DNA of 64,000 nucleotides. It comes from Henriciella sp. Lineage in GTDB: Bacteria > Pseudomonadota > Alphaproteobacteria > Caulobacterales > Hyphomonadaceae. Where the stretch lies: assembly GCF_029937755.1 (NCBI RefSeq), contig NZ_JAPYPG010000005.1, forward strand, positions 124,001 to 188,000, written 5' to 3'. Position numbers and translations under genes: made by a program. Below are positions 16,720-25,363 of the stretch, piece by piece. The notes under the pieces were generated by a model that was not told where the DNA came from, did not search any database, and worked only from the letters and a program-made list of their open reading frames with translations. Positions within the stretch are counted from its first letter, which is position 1; every line of letters begins with the position of its first letter.

Positions 16720-17889
16720 ATGACCTGGGGCAAACACATCGCCATTGCCGGTTTCGGTGCGACCGCGATCGCATTCGGGCCGGCGCGCATGGGTTTTGGC
16801 CTGTTTCTTCCGGAACTGCGCCAGGCGTTCAGCTTGTCCACCTCGCTTGCCGGCGCGATTGCCAGTGCCGGCCTGCTCGCCTTCCTGCTGGCCTTGCCCC
16901 TTACCGCCTGGATGGTCCGGCGCGCCAACCCGAAGCTACCGGTGATCGCCGGTACCCTGTCTGCATCAATTGGTTTTCTGGCTGTGGCGACGGCGACAGG
17001 GCCGCTTCAACTTCTGGCCGGCATCCTGTTTGCCAGCACCAGCGCAGGACTATGCTGGGCGCCTTTCAACGGTGCCGCCGAGCGTTTCATCTCACAGAAA
17101 TCGCAAGCCAGCGTGCTGGCCGTAATCGCCTCAGGGACAAGCGTCGGCATCCTGTTCGCGGCCGTGCTCGCCCTGTGCGTAACCTACGAGATTTTCTCAT
17201 GGCGCTATGCGTGGGGCGCGTTCTCGATGGCCGCGCTGCTCATCGCCCTTGCTGCCTTTTTCGAGATGCCTTCGCCTTCGCAGCAACAGACAACAGGACC
17301 TGAAGGCCGGTTCCCCCGGCTTGCCCGGTACAATGCCGCCCCCCTTTATCTGGCTGCCCTCGCCTTCGGCGCCACGAACGCCGTCTATTTTTCTTTTGCG
17401 GCTGACCGTGTGGTCGCCGCCGGAGGATTGCCAGGCCTTCGTGAAGGCGCGGCCGCAGCCGTCGTATTCCTGAGCTATGGCGCCTTCGGCATCCTCGGCA
17501 CACTGACCGGCCGGGCGGAAGCGGCGACCGGAATGGGCTGGCTGCTTCGCATGGTCTTTGCCGCTGCTGCGCTGTCTCTCCTCCTTATCGCTTTTGCGCC
17601 GCAATCCTGGAGCTCCGTCATTCTCTCAGCAGGCCTGCAGGGGGCTGCCCTGATGGCGGCGAGCTCGATTTTCTCGCTGTGGAGTCTTCGGCTTTTTCCC
17701 GGCAACGGCACGACCGGTTTCCTCGCAGCGCTCGTCGGCCTTGCTGCCGGAAGCGTACTGGGACCGGCCATTGCCGGCCTTCTCGAACAGCCGGTCGGGC
17801 CCCAGGGCATGTTCCTGATCGCGAGCGTGCCCGTCCTGCTTCTCGCGCTCTGGCCAGGAAAACTGGTGAGCATCAAGGGCTTGCCATAA
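16720..17889 (+). CDS. MFS transporter, YbfB/YjiJ-like
   Basis: 389-aa major facilitator with about twelve hydrophobic segments. The first helix contains GPARMGFGLFLPELRQAFSL, the signature of the YbfB/YjiJ branch of MFS. The substrate is unknown. I start at the ATG at 16720, but a GTG nine codons upstream (16693) is equally possible, and neither has a clear ribosome site. It follows the oxygenase gene on the same strand, and the amidohydrolase comes 68 bases later, so the three could form one catabolic unit for a small organic compound. That is inference from order only. Confidence 0.75.
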   Translation: MTWGKHIAIAGFGATAIAFGPARMGFGLFLPELRQAFSLSTSLAGAIASAGLLAFLLALPLTAWMVRRANPKLPVIAGTLSASIGFLAVATATGPLQLLAGILFASTSAGLCWAPFNGAAERFISQKSQASVLAVIASGTSVGILFAAVLALCVTYEIFSWRYAWGAFSMAALLIALAAFFEMPSPSQQQTTGPEGRFPRLARYNAAPLYLAALAFGATNAVYFSFAADRVVAAGGLPGLREGAAAAVVFLSYGAFGILGTLTGRAEAATGMGWLLRMVFAAAALSLLLIAFAPQSWSSVILSAGLQGAALMAASSIFSLWSLRLFPGNGTTGFLAALVGLAAGSVLGPAIAGLLEQPVGPQGMFLIASVPVLLLALWPGKLVSIKGLP

Positions 17890-17957
17890 GGGTCTCTTCC
17901 GCCTGACATAGCGCCAAGAGGCTTTCGAGAAGAAGCCCGCTGCAGGGAGGAGATACC

Positions 17958-18980
17958 ATGTTCGACAATGACGAATGGCTGAACCAGGTTCGCGAGGAGG
18001 TCGTCGATCCGGACCGTGAGATTGTCGATCCGCACCATCACCTATGGCCGAAAGGCAATGCGCGCGGCATCGTCTACGACCTTGAGGATCTGTGGCGCGA
18101 TACCGAAGACGGTCACAAGGTTACCCAGACCATCTTCATGGAATGCGGCGCGGCTTATCGCACGGATGGACCGGAGCATCTGAAACCCGTCGGCGAAACC
18201 GAGTTCGTGGCAGCCGCCGCAGCGCGCTCGGCAGCAGATGCAGGAAAGGCCACGATCGCGGCCCTGGTGGCGCATGCCGATCTCCGCCTACCGCTTGCCC
18301 AATTGGATGAAATCCTGGACGCCCATATCGAGGCGGCGAATGGACTCTTCCGCGGCATCCGGCATTCCGGACCGTTCGACAAGGCAGGCCAAACGTTCCG
18401 CATCCCGCCGCGCGCTCCCGAGGGGCTTTACCGTAACGAAGACTTCAGGCGCGGCGTCGCCCACCTCGGCAAGCGCGGGCTCACCTACGATACATGGAAT
18501 TATCACCATCAGCTGCGCGACTTAGCCGATCTGGCCGCTGCCGTGCCGGGCACGACGATGATCCTCGACCATTTCGGCACCCCGCTTGGGGTCGGTCCAT
18601 ATGAAGGCAAGCGGGAAGAGAATTTCGAACAGTGGAAAGACGATATCGCCGCTGTCGCTGAAAACCCCAACCTCCATGCCAAGATTGGCGGGCTCGCCAT
18701 GCCCGATAACGGCTTCGGATGGCATGAGCGCGCGACCCCTCCGACCTCGGACGAGTTTGTTGAGGCGCAGGCGAAGTACTACTACCACACGATCAAATGC
18801 TTTGGACCACAGCGATGCATGTTTGAAAGCAACTTCCCGGTGGACCGGCTCTCCATCGGCTATCGCGTCCTCTGGAACGGGCTGAAGAAGATTGCCGCCG
18901 ACTACTCCGACGAGGAGCAGACCGCGATGTTCTCGGACGTCGCACGCAAGGTTTATCGCGTCGATCCGCCTGCCATTTGA
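17958..18980 (+). CDS. Amidohydrolase family (amidohydrolase 2) metal-dependent hydrolase
   Basis: 340-aa TIM-barrel hydrolase. The first strand carries IVDPHHHLWP (residues about 20-29), the His-x-His metal motif of the amidohydrolase-2 group. TMILDHFGTP near 200 and the late MFESNFPVDR near 290 give the further His/Asp positions. A GGAGGAG site is upstream of the ATG. It ends eleven bases before the crotonase start, so the two are likely co-transcribed. Family members open lactones or decarboxylate small acids. The specific substrate is unknown. Confidence 0.85.
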   Translation: MFDNDEWLNQVREEVVDPDREIVDPHHHLWPKGNARGIVYDLEDLWRDTEDGHKVTQTIFMECGAAYRTDGPEHLKPVGETEFVAAAAARSAADAGKATIAALVAHADLRLPLAQLDEILDAHIEAANGLFRGIRHSGPFDKAGQTFRIPPRAPEGLYRNEDFRRGVAHLGKRGLTYDTWNYHHQLRDLADLAAAVPGTTMILDHFGTPLGVGPYEGKREENFEQWKDDIAAVAENPNLHAKIGGLAMPDNGFGWHERATPPTSDEFVEAQAKYYYHTIKCFGPQRCMFESNFPVDRLSIGYRVLWNGLKKIAADYSDEEQTAMFSDVARKVYRVDPPAI

Positions 18981-18991
18981 GGAGAAGCCCC

Positions 18992-19891
18992 ATGTTCGAT
19001 GAAATCATTTACGAGGCCGAGAACGGCCGTGCCCGTATCACGCTCAACCGGCCGGACAAGCTCAATGCGCTGACTTTGAAGATGCAGGCCGAGCTATCAG
19101 AGGCCCTGTGGCACGCCGACAATGATCGCGCGGTCCATTGCGTCATCATAAGGGGAGCAGGCCGGGGCTTCTCCGCCGGTTATGATCTGGCGGGGGCGGC
19201 CAGGGTCCCTGTTTCCAGGCTGGACTCCTCGACAGACAAACCGCGCGGTGGCCGCTCGGTCGACGACGATATCTGGCAGCTCGAGCGCGCGCAGCGCTAC
19301 CGGATGGCGATCTTCGACATGCACAAGCCCGTGATTGCCCAGATCCATGGCCCCTGCGTGGCAGGAGGAACGGACATTGCGTTGCTCTGCGACATGGTGA
19401 TCATCGCTGAAGATGCGACGGTGTCGTTTCCGGCAGGCCGCAATCTCGGCGCGCTCCCGAACCAGATGTGGCTGTATCATGTCGGCCCGCAGTGGACGAA
19501 ACGGCTGATGCTGACGGGCGACTCCATTACCGGAAAGGAAGCCGCCCAGCTTGGCTTTGCCATGAAAGCGGTTCCCGCCGATGTGCTGGAAGCGGAAGCT
19601 GAAGGACTTGCCGACCGGATAGTCCTGATCGATCCGGACATCCTTGCCGCCAACAAACGCGCCATCAATCTCGGCATGGAGCTGATGGGCGCGCGAACGA
19701 TGCAGCGCCTTGCCGTCGAGAATGATGCACGCGGTCATCAGGCAGCGTCGGCGCATGCCTTCGTCAAACGCGTCGGCGAAGCTGGACTGAAGCAGGCCCT
19801 TCACGAGCGCGATTCCCACTTTGGCGATGGCCGGGCCAAGGTCAACGGGCCGGAACGACGCGATCCAAAGGGCAACCTGATCGAGGACTAG
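18992..19891 (+). CDS. Enoyl-CoA hydratase/isomerase family protein
   Basis: 299-aa crotonase-fold protein. The CoA-binding part has ARITLNRPDKLNALTLKMQA, and the oxyanion-hole segments are RGAGRGFSAGYDLAGA (near 55-70) and QIHGPCVAGGTDIALLCDMV (near 115-135). The usual catalytic Glu positions look replaced, since FPAGRNLGALPN stands in the second site, so the reaction may differ from hydration. The ATG at 18992 is chosen for GAGGAG seven bases upstream. It overlaps the convergent GNAT gene by four bases. It is probably in an operon with the amidohydrolase. Confidence 0.85.
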   Translation: MFDEIIYEAENGRARITLNRPDKLNALTLKMQAELSEALWHADNDRAVHCVIIRGAGRGFSAGYDLAGAARVPVSRLDSSTDKPRGGRSVDDDIWQLERAQRYRMAIFDMHKPVIAQIHGPCVAGGTDIALLCDMVIIAEDATVSFPAGRNLGALPNQMWLYHVGPQWTKRLMLTGDSITGKEAAQLGFAMKAVPADVLEAEAEGLADRIVLIDPDILAANKRAINLGMELMGARTMQRLAVENDARGHQAASAHAFVKRVGEAGLKQALHERDSHFGDGRAKVNGPERRDPKGNLIED

Positions 19892-20511
19892 GCTTGCGTG
19901 CCAAACCGCGAGAGCCACGCCTCCCTCTCGACTTCCCAGACCTGTGAGGTTCGGGTGGAGCCATCAGGGCGAAGGCTTTCAATGTCGCCCTTGTACTCAA
20001 GCCCCGTCTTGCGGAAAAGGCTCTGTATACGGATGTTGTCGAGCGCGGTGGTGTTGCAGATCAGCTCAAGACCCAGCGCCTCGAACATCCAGGTGAACGT
20101 CGCCGTCATGCCGGCACCCCCCTGCCCCCGGTTCTGCCGGTCCGGGCGTATCGCACCTGCAATTTCGCCCGCCCCCCATTGCGGCCAGACCTGAATGTCG
20201 GAATAGCCGGAAATCTCACCCGCCTCATCAAGTGTCAGGAAGAGAAGGCCTTCACCGGCTTCGCGTGTCGCGATCTTGCTGTCGATAAAGGTCTGCACCG
20301 AGGCGAGTGTCAGAGGTTTCGGCAGAGAATAGATCCAGCCATGCACATCCGGATGCAGCAGAAAAGCGAGAAAGGCGTCAGCGTCGGACGGCGTCGCTAA
20401 CCGTGTCCGGGCCCCCGTGGAGGGGGGCGGCCCGGCCGAGCGAACCTTCTGCCTGATCTCTGTCTCCTTTTGGGCGGAGACACGGGTCTTCGTGAATGGC
20501 AGGTCGCTCAT
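19888..20511 (-). CDS. GNAT family N-acetyltransferase (RimJ/RimL type)
   Basis: 207-aa acetyltransferase. The acetyl-CoA site is visible as RPDRQNRGQGGAGMTATFTW (near residues 140-155, R/Q-x-x-G-x-G/A pattern), followed by the late motif ICNTTALDNIRIQSLFRKTG typical of RimJ/RimL-like enzymes that act on protein or small-molecule amines. It is the last gene of a leftward operon with nucleoside hydrolase and ribokinase, three bases after the ribokinase stop. The N-terminal 35 residues look like a flexible extension. The target is unknown. Confidence 0.85.
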   Translation of the reverse strand: MSDLPFTKTRVSAQKETEIRQKVRSAGPPPSTGARTRLATPSDADAFLAFLLHPDVHGWIYSLPKPLTLASVQTFIDSKIATREAGEGLLFLTLDEAGEISGYSDIQVWPQWGAGEIAGAIRPDRQNRGQGGAGMTATFTWMFEALGLELICNTTALDNIRIQSLFRKTGLEYKGDIESLRPDGSTRTSQVWEVEREAWLSRFGTQA

Positions 20512-20514
20512 CGC

Positions 20515-21378
20515 TCACGCCTTGTCTTGCAGAAACGCCTCGACGTCCTTTCGCCAAGGGAGGCTAGGCTGTGCGCCTTCCTTCGTCACCGCAAGGGCTG
20601 CCGCACCGGAAGCAAAGCGCAGCGCAGCACCTTCTTCCATGCCCTCCGCCAACGCCACGGCAAGCGCGCCGCAGAACGTATCGCCAGCCCCGACCGTATC
20701 GATGACCGGAACCGCATAGACCGGCATCCGCGCGACCTCCTTGCCAGCACGGTAGAGAACGGCTCCCTCCCGGCCGAGCGTCTTGGCCACCATGCCCTCA
20801 CCGCGATACAGCGCATCACCATAGAATTCGGCCTCGCCCTCGTTGACAATCAGCAGGTCGGCGCGCTCCAGAAGCCCGGCCGGAACAGGCAAGGCAGGCG
20901 CGAGATTGATCGCAAACAGTTTCGTATCGATGCGGCTGGCAGCTTCTACTGCGGCCACAGGCACTTCGAGCTGGCAGAGCACGGCATCGGCGGGGCCGAC
21001 GCCTTCGACATCTCTCGGTTCAAGCTTACCGTTAGCCCCGCTTGCCACCACAATCTGGTTCTCGCCCTCGGCATCGACGGCGATCAGGGCAACGCCCGTG
21101 GCTGCCTCTTCATCCACGACGAGATGCGACAGATCCACGCCGTCCTCTCTCAGGAGAGCAAGCGCGGCCTCGGCATGGGCATCCTTGCCAACCCGCGCGA
21201 TCATCGAAACCACCGCTCCGAGCCGCCTCGCCGCAAGCGCCTGGTTGGCGCCCTTTCCGCCCGGATACTTGGCAAAGCGTGCACCAGTCACTGTCTCCCC
21301 CGGCGCAGGAAGACGGTCGCATGCCGCAACGAGATCGAGATTGACCGACCCCACCCCAATGATCCGTACACCACTCAT
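20515..21378 (-). CDS. rbsK: Ribokinase-like PfkB sugar kinase
   Basis: 287-aa PfkB-family kinase, cytosolic. The first PfkB signature region is FAKYPGGKGANQALAARRLG (near residues 36-55), with the ribose-binding GGKGAN. The anion hole and catalytic Asp are in DTVGAGDTFCGALAVAL near 230-246. The start at 21378 gives an ATGA overlap with the upstream hydrolase stop; the longer frame has no ribosome site. It should phosphorylate the ribose released by the nucleoside hydrolase just upstream (inference from order). Other pentoses are possible. Confidence 0.88.
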   Translation of the reverse strand: MSGVRIIGVGSVNLDLVAACDRLPAPGETVTGARFAKYPGGKGANQALAARRLGAVVSMIARVGKDAHAEAALALLREDGVDLSHLVVDEEAATGVALIAVDAEGENQIVVASGANGKLEPRDVEGVGPADAVLCQLEVPVAAVEAASRIDTKLFAINLAPALPVPAGLLERADLLIVNEGEAEFYGDALYRGEGMVAKTLGREGAVLYRAGKEVARMPVYAVPVIDTVGAGDTFCGALAVALAEGMEEGAALRFASGAAALAVTKEGAQPSLPWRKDVEAFLQDKA

Positions 21379-22310
21379 TCCCCGAACCTCGCAAGCTGAC
21401 CGAGCATCTCTGAAAAGACTGCATCGGCATCGGCCTGATTGTACCACAGGACGTGACCGTCTTCGCGATAGTCCGGCACGGTCTTCCCGAAACGCTCGCC
21501 TGTTTCCGTGACCACACTGACTGTGGCTTGAGGTCCCTCGAACAGGTCCGGCCGCAACAGGCAGAGAATAGTGGACGGGTCATGCAGCGGCGCCACTCGG
21601 GCTTTCGCCTTTTCCTCAAGCCGGTTCGAGGCGGCGAGCAGGTCAGCGGCAGCCCTGGCCTGTTTCGATCCGAGCGCGCGTACGCGCTCGACCTGATCAT
21701 CGGTGGTACGGATCTGGTGGGTCACATCGAGGTTCAGCACGCGCGTGGGAATTCCACTCTGGAATACCGACTGGGCGGCGTGTGGATCGGCGAAGACGTT
21801 GAACTCTGCATGCGAGGTAATGTTGCCGCCCTCGCTGTCGGCCCCGCCCATCACCACGATTTCCTTGAGACCCTCGCGGATGTCCGGCGCCATAGTGAGC
21901 GCCAGGGCGACATTCGTCATCGGACCCGTAACCACAAGCGTAATTGGAAAGCCCTTGGCCGTGCGCAGGGTGCGCACAAGGAAGTTGACCGCATTCGCCC
22001 GCGATGGCCGCACGCGAGGCTTCGGGAAGGGAATGTTTCCAAGCCCGGTCGAACCATGAAAGTCCTCTGCGGTTACCGGGTCACGCAAAAGCGGCACGGG
22101 CGCCCCACCGCAGACCGGCACGTCCCGGCCGCGCCCGGCAAGCTCCCGGATGATGCGGGCGTTCCGGAGCGTCAGCTCGGCAGGGACATTCCCGGCCACG
22201 GTCGTAATGCCGACCACGTCCATCATGTCGGAGGCAGCAAAAGCGACGAGAAGCGCAACCGCGTCGTCGAGACCGGGGTCGCAATCGATGATAATCTGGC
22301 GTTTCCTCAT
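21375..22310 (-). CDS. iunH: Inosine-uridine-preferring nucleoside hydrolase family
   Basis: 311-aa nucleoside hydrolase. The N-terminal calcium/ribose cluster is IIIDCDPGLDDAVALLVAFA (DxDxxxDD, residues about 6-20). VVTGPMTNVALAL (near 125) and HAEFNVFADPHAAQSV (near 165-180), with the Asn and Asp contacts, complete the pattern. It splits ribonucleosides into base and ribose in the cytosol. It is first in a leftward operon with rbsK and a GNAT enzyme, divergent from a dienelactone hydrolase gene 103 bases away. Base preference cannot be read with certainty. Confidence 0.9.
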   Translation of the reverse strand: MRKRQIIIDCDPGLDDAVALLVAFAASDMMDVVGITTVAGNVPAELTLRNARIIRELAGRGRDVPVCGGAPVPLLRDPVTAEDFHGSTGLGNIPFPKPRVRPSRANAVNFLVRTLRTAKGFPITLVVTGPMTNVALALTMAPDIREGLKEIVVMGGADSEGGNITSHAEFNVFADPHAAQSVFQSGIPTRVLNLDVTHQIRTTDDQVERVRALGSKQARAAADLLAASNRLEEKAKARVAPLHDPSTILCLLRPDLFEGPQATVSVVTETGERFGKTVPDYREDGHVLWYNQADADAVFSEMLGQLARFGE

Positions 22311-22413
22311 TGTTTCACAACAAGAAACCAGTCCGTCAGTTCCGGCAAGGGCTGGCCGTCAGGCGTTCAGGCCCCTAAGTGTGTTGGCAGCAAGACGAAG
22401 GAGACATCAGACA

Positions 22414-23121
22414 ATGGGTATTTCAACGAAATCGCTAGAATACGAAGCCGGCGGCCAGACCTATGAGGGCTTTCTCGCCATGCCGGAAGGGACGCCGAAA
22501 GCGGTTGTCGTGATTGTCCATGCGTGGGGCGGTCAAAGCGAGTTCGACCATGATAAGGCCAAGCTTATGGCCGAGTGGGGTTATGCCGGCTTTGCCGTGG
22601 ATGTCTTCGGCAAGGGCAAGCGGGGCGAGACCAAGGAAGAGTGCCAGGCGCTGATCGAGCCACTGGTATCAAACCGTTCTGAACTGCAGAACCGGCTGAA
22701 GCTCAGCCTTGAGGCCGCGAAGAAGGAGTCCGGCTGCGACAAGGCGGCGGCCATCGGCTTCTGCTTCGGCGGGCTGTGCGTCCTCGACATGGCGCGCACC
22801 GCCATGGACGTCCAGGGCGTTGCGTCTTTCCACGGCCTGCTGGGCGCACCGGGTAATACAGACGGCAAGACAACGGATGTGAAAGTGCTTGTCCTGCATG
22901 GCTGGGACGATCCGATGGCCACGCCCGAAGATTTCATGGCCTTCACCAAGGAAATGGATACCGCAAAGGCTGACTGGCAGGTCCACGCCTATGGCGGCAC
23001 GATGCACGCCTTCACCAATCCCGACGCCAACGATCCAGACTTCGGCACCGTCTACAGCCCGGACGCCGAGCGCCGCTCGCTGGCTTCCCTGAAGGACTTC
23101 CTCGGCGAGCTTTACAGCTAG
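22414..23121 (+). CDS. Dienelactone hydrolase family protein
   Basis: 235-aa alpha/beta hydrolase. The triad of dienelactone hydrolases fits Cys117 (IGFCFGG), Asp165 or 166 (HGWDDPM) and His198 (YGGTMHAF). It starts at the ATG at 22414 with AGGAG about ten bases upstream; the frame upstream is open but runs through the divergent promoter. There is no signal peptide. It is convergent with the penicillin-acylase gene, which ends four bases later, and is probably a single gene. It may hydrolyse a lactone or ester; the natural substrate is unknown. Confidence 0.88.
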   Translation: MGISTKSLEYEAGGQTYEGFLAMPEGTPKAVVVIVHAWGGQSEFDHDKAKLMAEWGYAGFAVDVFGKGKRGETKEECQALIEPLVSNRSELQNRLKLSLEAAKKESGCDKAAAIGFCFGGLCVLDMARTAMDVQGVASFHGLLGAPGNTDGKTTDVKVLVLHGWDDPMATPEDFMAFTKEMDTAKADWQVHAYGGTMHAFTNPDANDPDFGTVYSPDAERRSLASLKDFLGELYS

Positions 23122-23125
23122 AAGC

Positions 23126-25282
23126 TCAATCAACCTTCCCCGGGCGGTAAATCCGCTCGGCATTGGCTTCCACGGCGGCGCGCTCAATCAGGGCGCGCCG
23201 CCATTTCATATCCGCAAAGAGCGGCGCCTGATCAGCATAGTGGGGCGAACCTTCGTCGAGCGTGGCCGAACCGTACTGGTGGATAACCCAGGCATCCTGC
23301 CGCCCAGCCTCATCCCATTCCACGAGCGCAATCCAGGTGTCGCCGGCAGAGGCATGCAGCGTCCCGTCATCGCGGATCTCGGCCGGGTATATGGCGCGCA
23401 GCGTATCGGGCCCACCATCGATGGGCAGGCTGGTCTCACCACGCACCAGCCGGTTCACCTCGCCCCATTCCGGATCGATACGGCCATAATGCTCGTTGAG
23501 CCAAGAGACCGCTTCGCGAAAGGCGACCAGCGGATCTGGCGGCGTGCTTCCATCGAATTGAGAGCTGATTTCTCGCAAGATAGTGAGTCCAGCGAGCGCG
23601 GCATGGCGGTTATTGCGGTCCATCTGCCGGTCCCATTCCGCCAGATGTGCAGCCGCCTCTTCCAGTTCTGGTTCATCGCTCCAGTCATGAGCCAGCACCG
23701 CTGCAATCACCTCCTCGGCCTGAGAGTTTTCGGCATAGGCAAGGTCGAACTTGATGGCGAGCAGCCGCTCACGCGTGATGGGCTTTTCGCCGTCTGTCAG
23801 CTCCTGAACGCGCAGCGAGCGGTTGGTCTCGTTCTCCTGCAGGCCCATGGAGAGAGGAAACTCTTCCTTCGTCAGGTTGTCGGCCCCGTCGGTTGCCGAG
23901 TATGGGGTGTTGTTCGAATTATAGACAAAGCCTGAGGCCGGATTGATAAGCTTCGGAACGTCAGGGAAAGGACGATAACCTTCCCAGATCAGGTCCGAGC
24001 GGTCGCCCGGCAGGTCTTTCTCCCAGTCCCAGCCTTCAATCCGGTCAGGATACTGGCCGTTATGGACAAAGGCGATGTCGCCGGTCTCGTCGGCATAGAT
24101 ATAGTTGATGCTCGGCAGCGCATTCACTGCCATCGCGTCAAGAAAATCCTCGAGGGTCTCTGCCTTGTTGAGCCGGTAGTATTGCTCCAGCTGGCGGATT
24201 TCACCGCGTCCCGCATAGCGGATAGCATATGTGCCGTGGTCGGCTTCGATGACCGGTCCGTGCGCGGAGTGCTTGAGCGGGCGCTTCGCCGTAAACGCAA
24301 ACGGTCCCCACAGGCCGACACGGATGGTCACGGTTTCCTCTTCGAAATCCCTCCACTCACCGTCGAGACGATACTGACCGGCATTTTCGGGATTCACCTC
24401 AAGGCGATAAATGTCGGCCAGGTCCGGCTTGTTGACGGTGTTTGCCCAGCCAAGGTGGCGGTTGAAACCATGCAGGATGAGCGGTGTGCCGGGGAACAGC
24501 CCGCCGGTGATGTCCAGCCCCTCTTCCGAGACAAGCTGCGCTTCATACCACGCCACCGGCCCGGTCATCGGCTGATGTGAGTTGATGACCAGCCGTGTGG
24601 TCTCGTCGCCTGAGCGCTCCGGCGAGACAGCGAATGCGTTCGATCCGCGCTCGGGCTGTCCCTTGGGAACCGCATGAAAGGCTTCGCGGCCAGCACTCGG
24701 GTCAAGCGCGATCTCGGCCTGACGGTCATCACCGAAGAGCTCCATCAGCGTCCCGTCGAGCCCGTAGAAGAAAGGTGTCTTGAAGATGAAGCCGGCAACC
24801 ACGTCCTCACCTTCGAAAGGGGCCAGTCCTGCCCATGTGACGTCAGGATTTTCCGAGGCGTAGAGATTGAGACCGGCGGCATAGCCTTCGGCAATCGCCT
24901 TCACCTTGGGCGGAATATCTGCCTCATAGCGCGCGTCGATCGTGTCCCATACGCCGAGCAGGCCGACGATATAGTCTGTCGGTGCAGCGCCGGCGCCCTT
25001 GTAGCGCGCCAGGATGCCCCGCGTTGCCGCGACCACTTCCTGGATCGTTTCATAGTCATCCTCTGCGTGGGCATAGGCCACGCCGAAAGCGACATCCTCA
25101 TCGCGCGCGCCATAGATATGCGGAACGCCCCAATTGTCGCGAATGATCTCGACATCATAGTTCGCCGCCTCGGCTGCCAGCTCTTCGGGGGGCGGGTTGG
25201 AGCCAATCGGGTCCCAAAGCCAGACGCCCACACCGATCAGCGCGAGCAGGACAATCGCCCCGCCCCATTTGACGATTTTCAT
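23126..25282 (-). CDS. Penicillin acylase family (Ntn-hydrolase) protein
   Basis: 718-aa exported N-terminal-nucleophile hydrolase. Residues 5-23 (KWGGAIVLLALIGVGVWLW) form a signal anchor or signal peptide. The alpha subunit starts near residue 42 (VEIIRDNWGVPHIYG). The autocatalytic cleavage site is ERGSNAFAVSPERSG with Ser214 as the predicted nucleophile and new beta-chain N-terminus. Later motifs SINYIYADETGDIAF and LINPASGFVYNSNNTP are typical of the family. It cleaves amides: beta-lactams, acyl-homoserine lactones or other N-acyl compounds. An NhaC antiporter and an M19 dipeptidase lie just upstream on the same strand. Confidence 0.9.
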   Translation of the reverse strand: MKIVKWGGAIVLLALIGVGVWLWDPIGSNPPPEELAAEAANYDVEIIRDNWGVPHIYGARDEDVAFGVAYAHAEDDYETIQEVVAATRGILARYKGAGAAPTDYIVGLLGVWDTIDARYEADIPPKVKAIAEGYAAGLNLYASENPDVTWAGLAPFEGEDVVAGFIFKTPFFYGLDGTLMELFGDDRQAEIALDPSAGREAFHAVPKGQPERGSNAFAVSPERSGDETTRLVINSHQPMTGPVAWYEAQLVSEEGLDITGGLFPGTPLILHGFNRHLGWANTVNKPDLADIYRLEVNPENAGQYRLDGEWRDFEEETVTIRVGLWGPFAFTAKRPLKHSAHGPVIEADHGTYAIRYAGRGEIRQLEQYYRLNKAETLEDFLDAMAVNALPSINYIYADETGDIAFVHNGQYPDRIEGWDWEKDLPGDRSDLIWEGYRPFPDVPKLINPASGFVYNSNNTPYSATDGADNLTKEEFPLSMGLQENETNRSLRVQELTDGEKPITRERLLAIKFDLAYAENSQAEEVIAAVLAHDWSDEPELEEAAAHLAEWDRQMDRNNRHAALAGLTILREISSQFDGSTPPDPLVAFREAVSWLNEHYGRIDPEWGEVNRLVRGETSLPIDGGPDTLRAIYPAEIRDDGTLHASAGDTWIALVEWDEAGRQDAWVIHQYGSATLDEGSPHYADQAPLFADMKWRRALIERAAVEANAERIYRPGKVD

Positions 25283-25363
25283 TCTCAGCCCTCCCGCACG
25301 ATTATCTGTGCTTTGGGCGAGATGCGAGCGCAGTGCGGGCGAGATTGCAAGAGCGGGAATGCG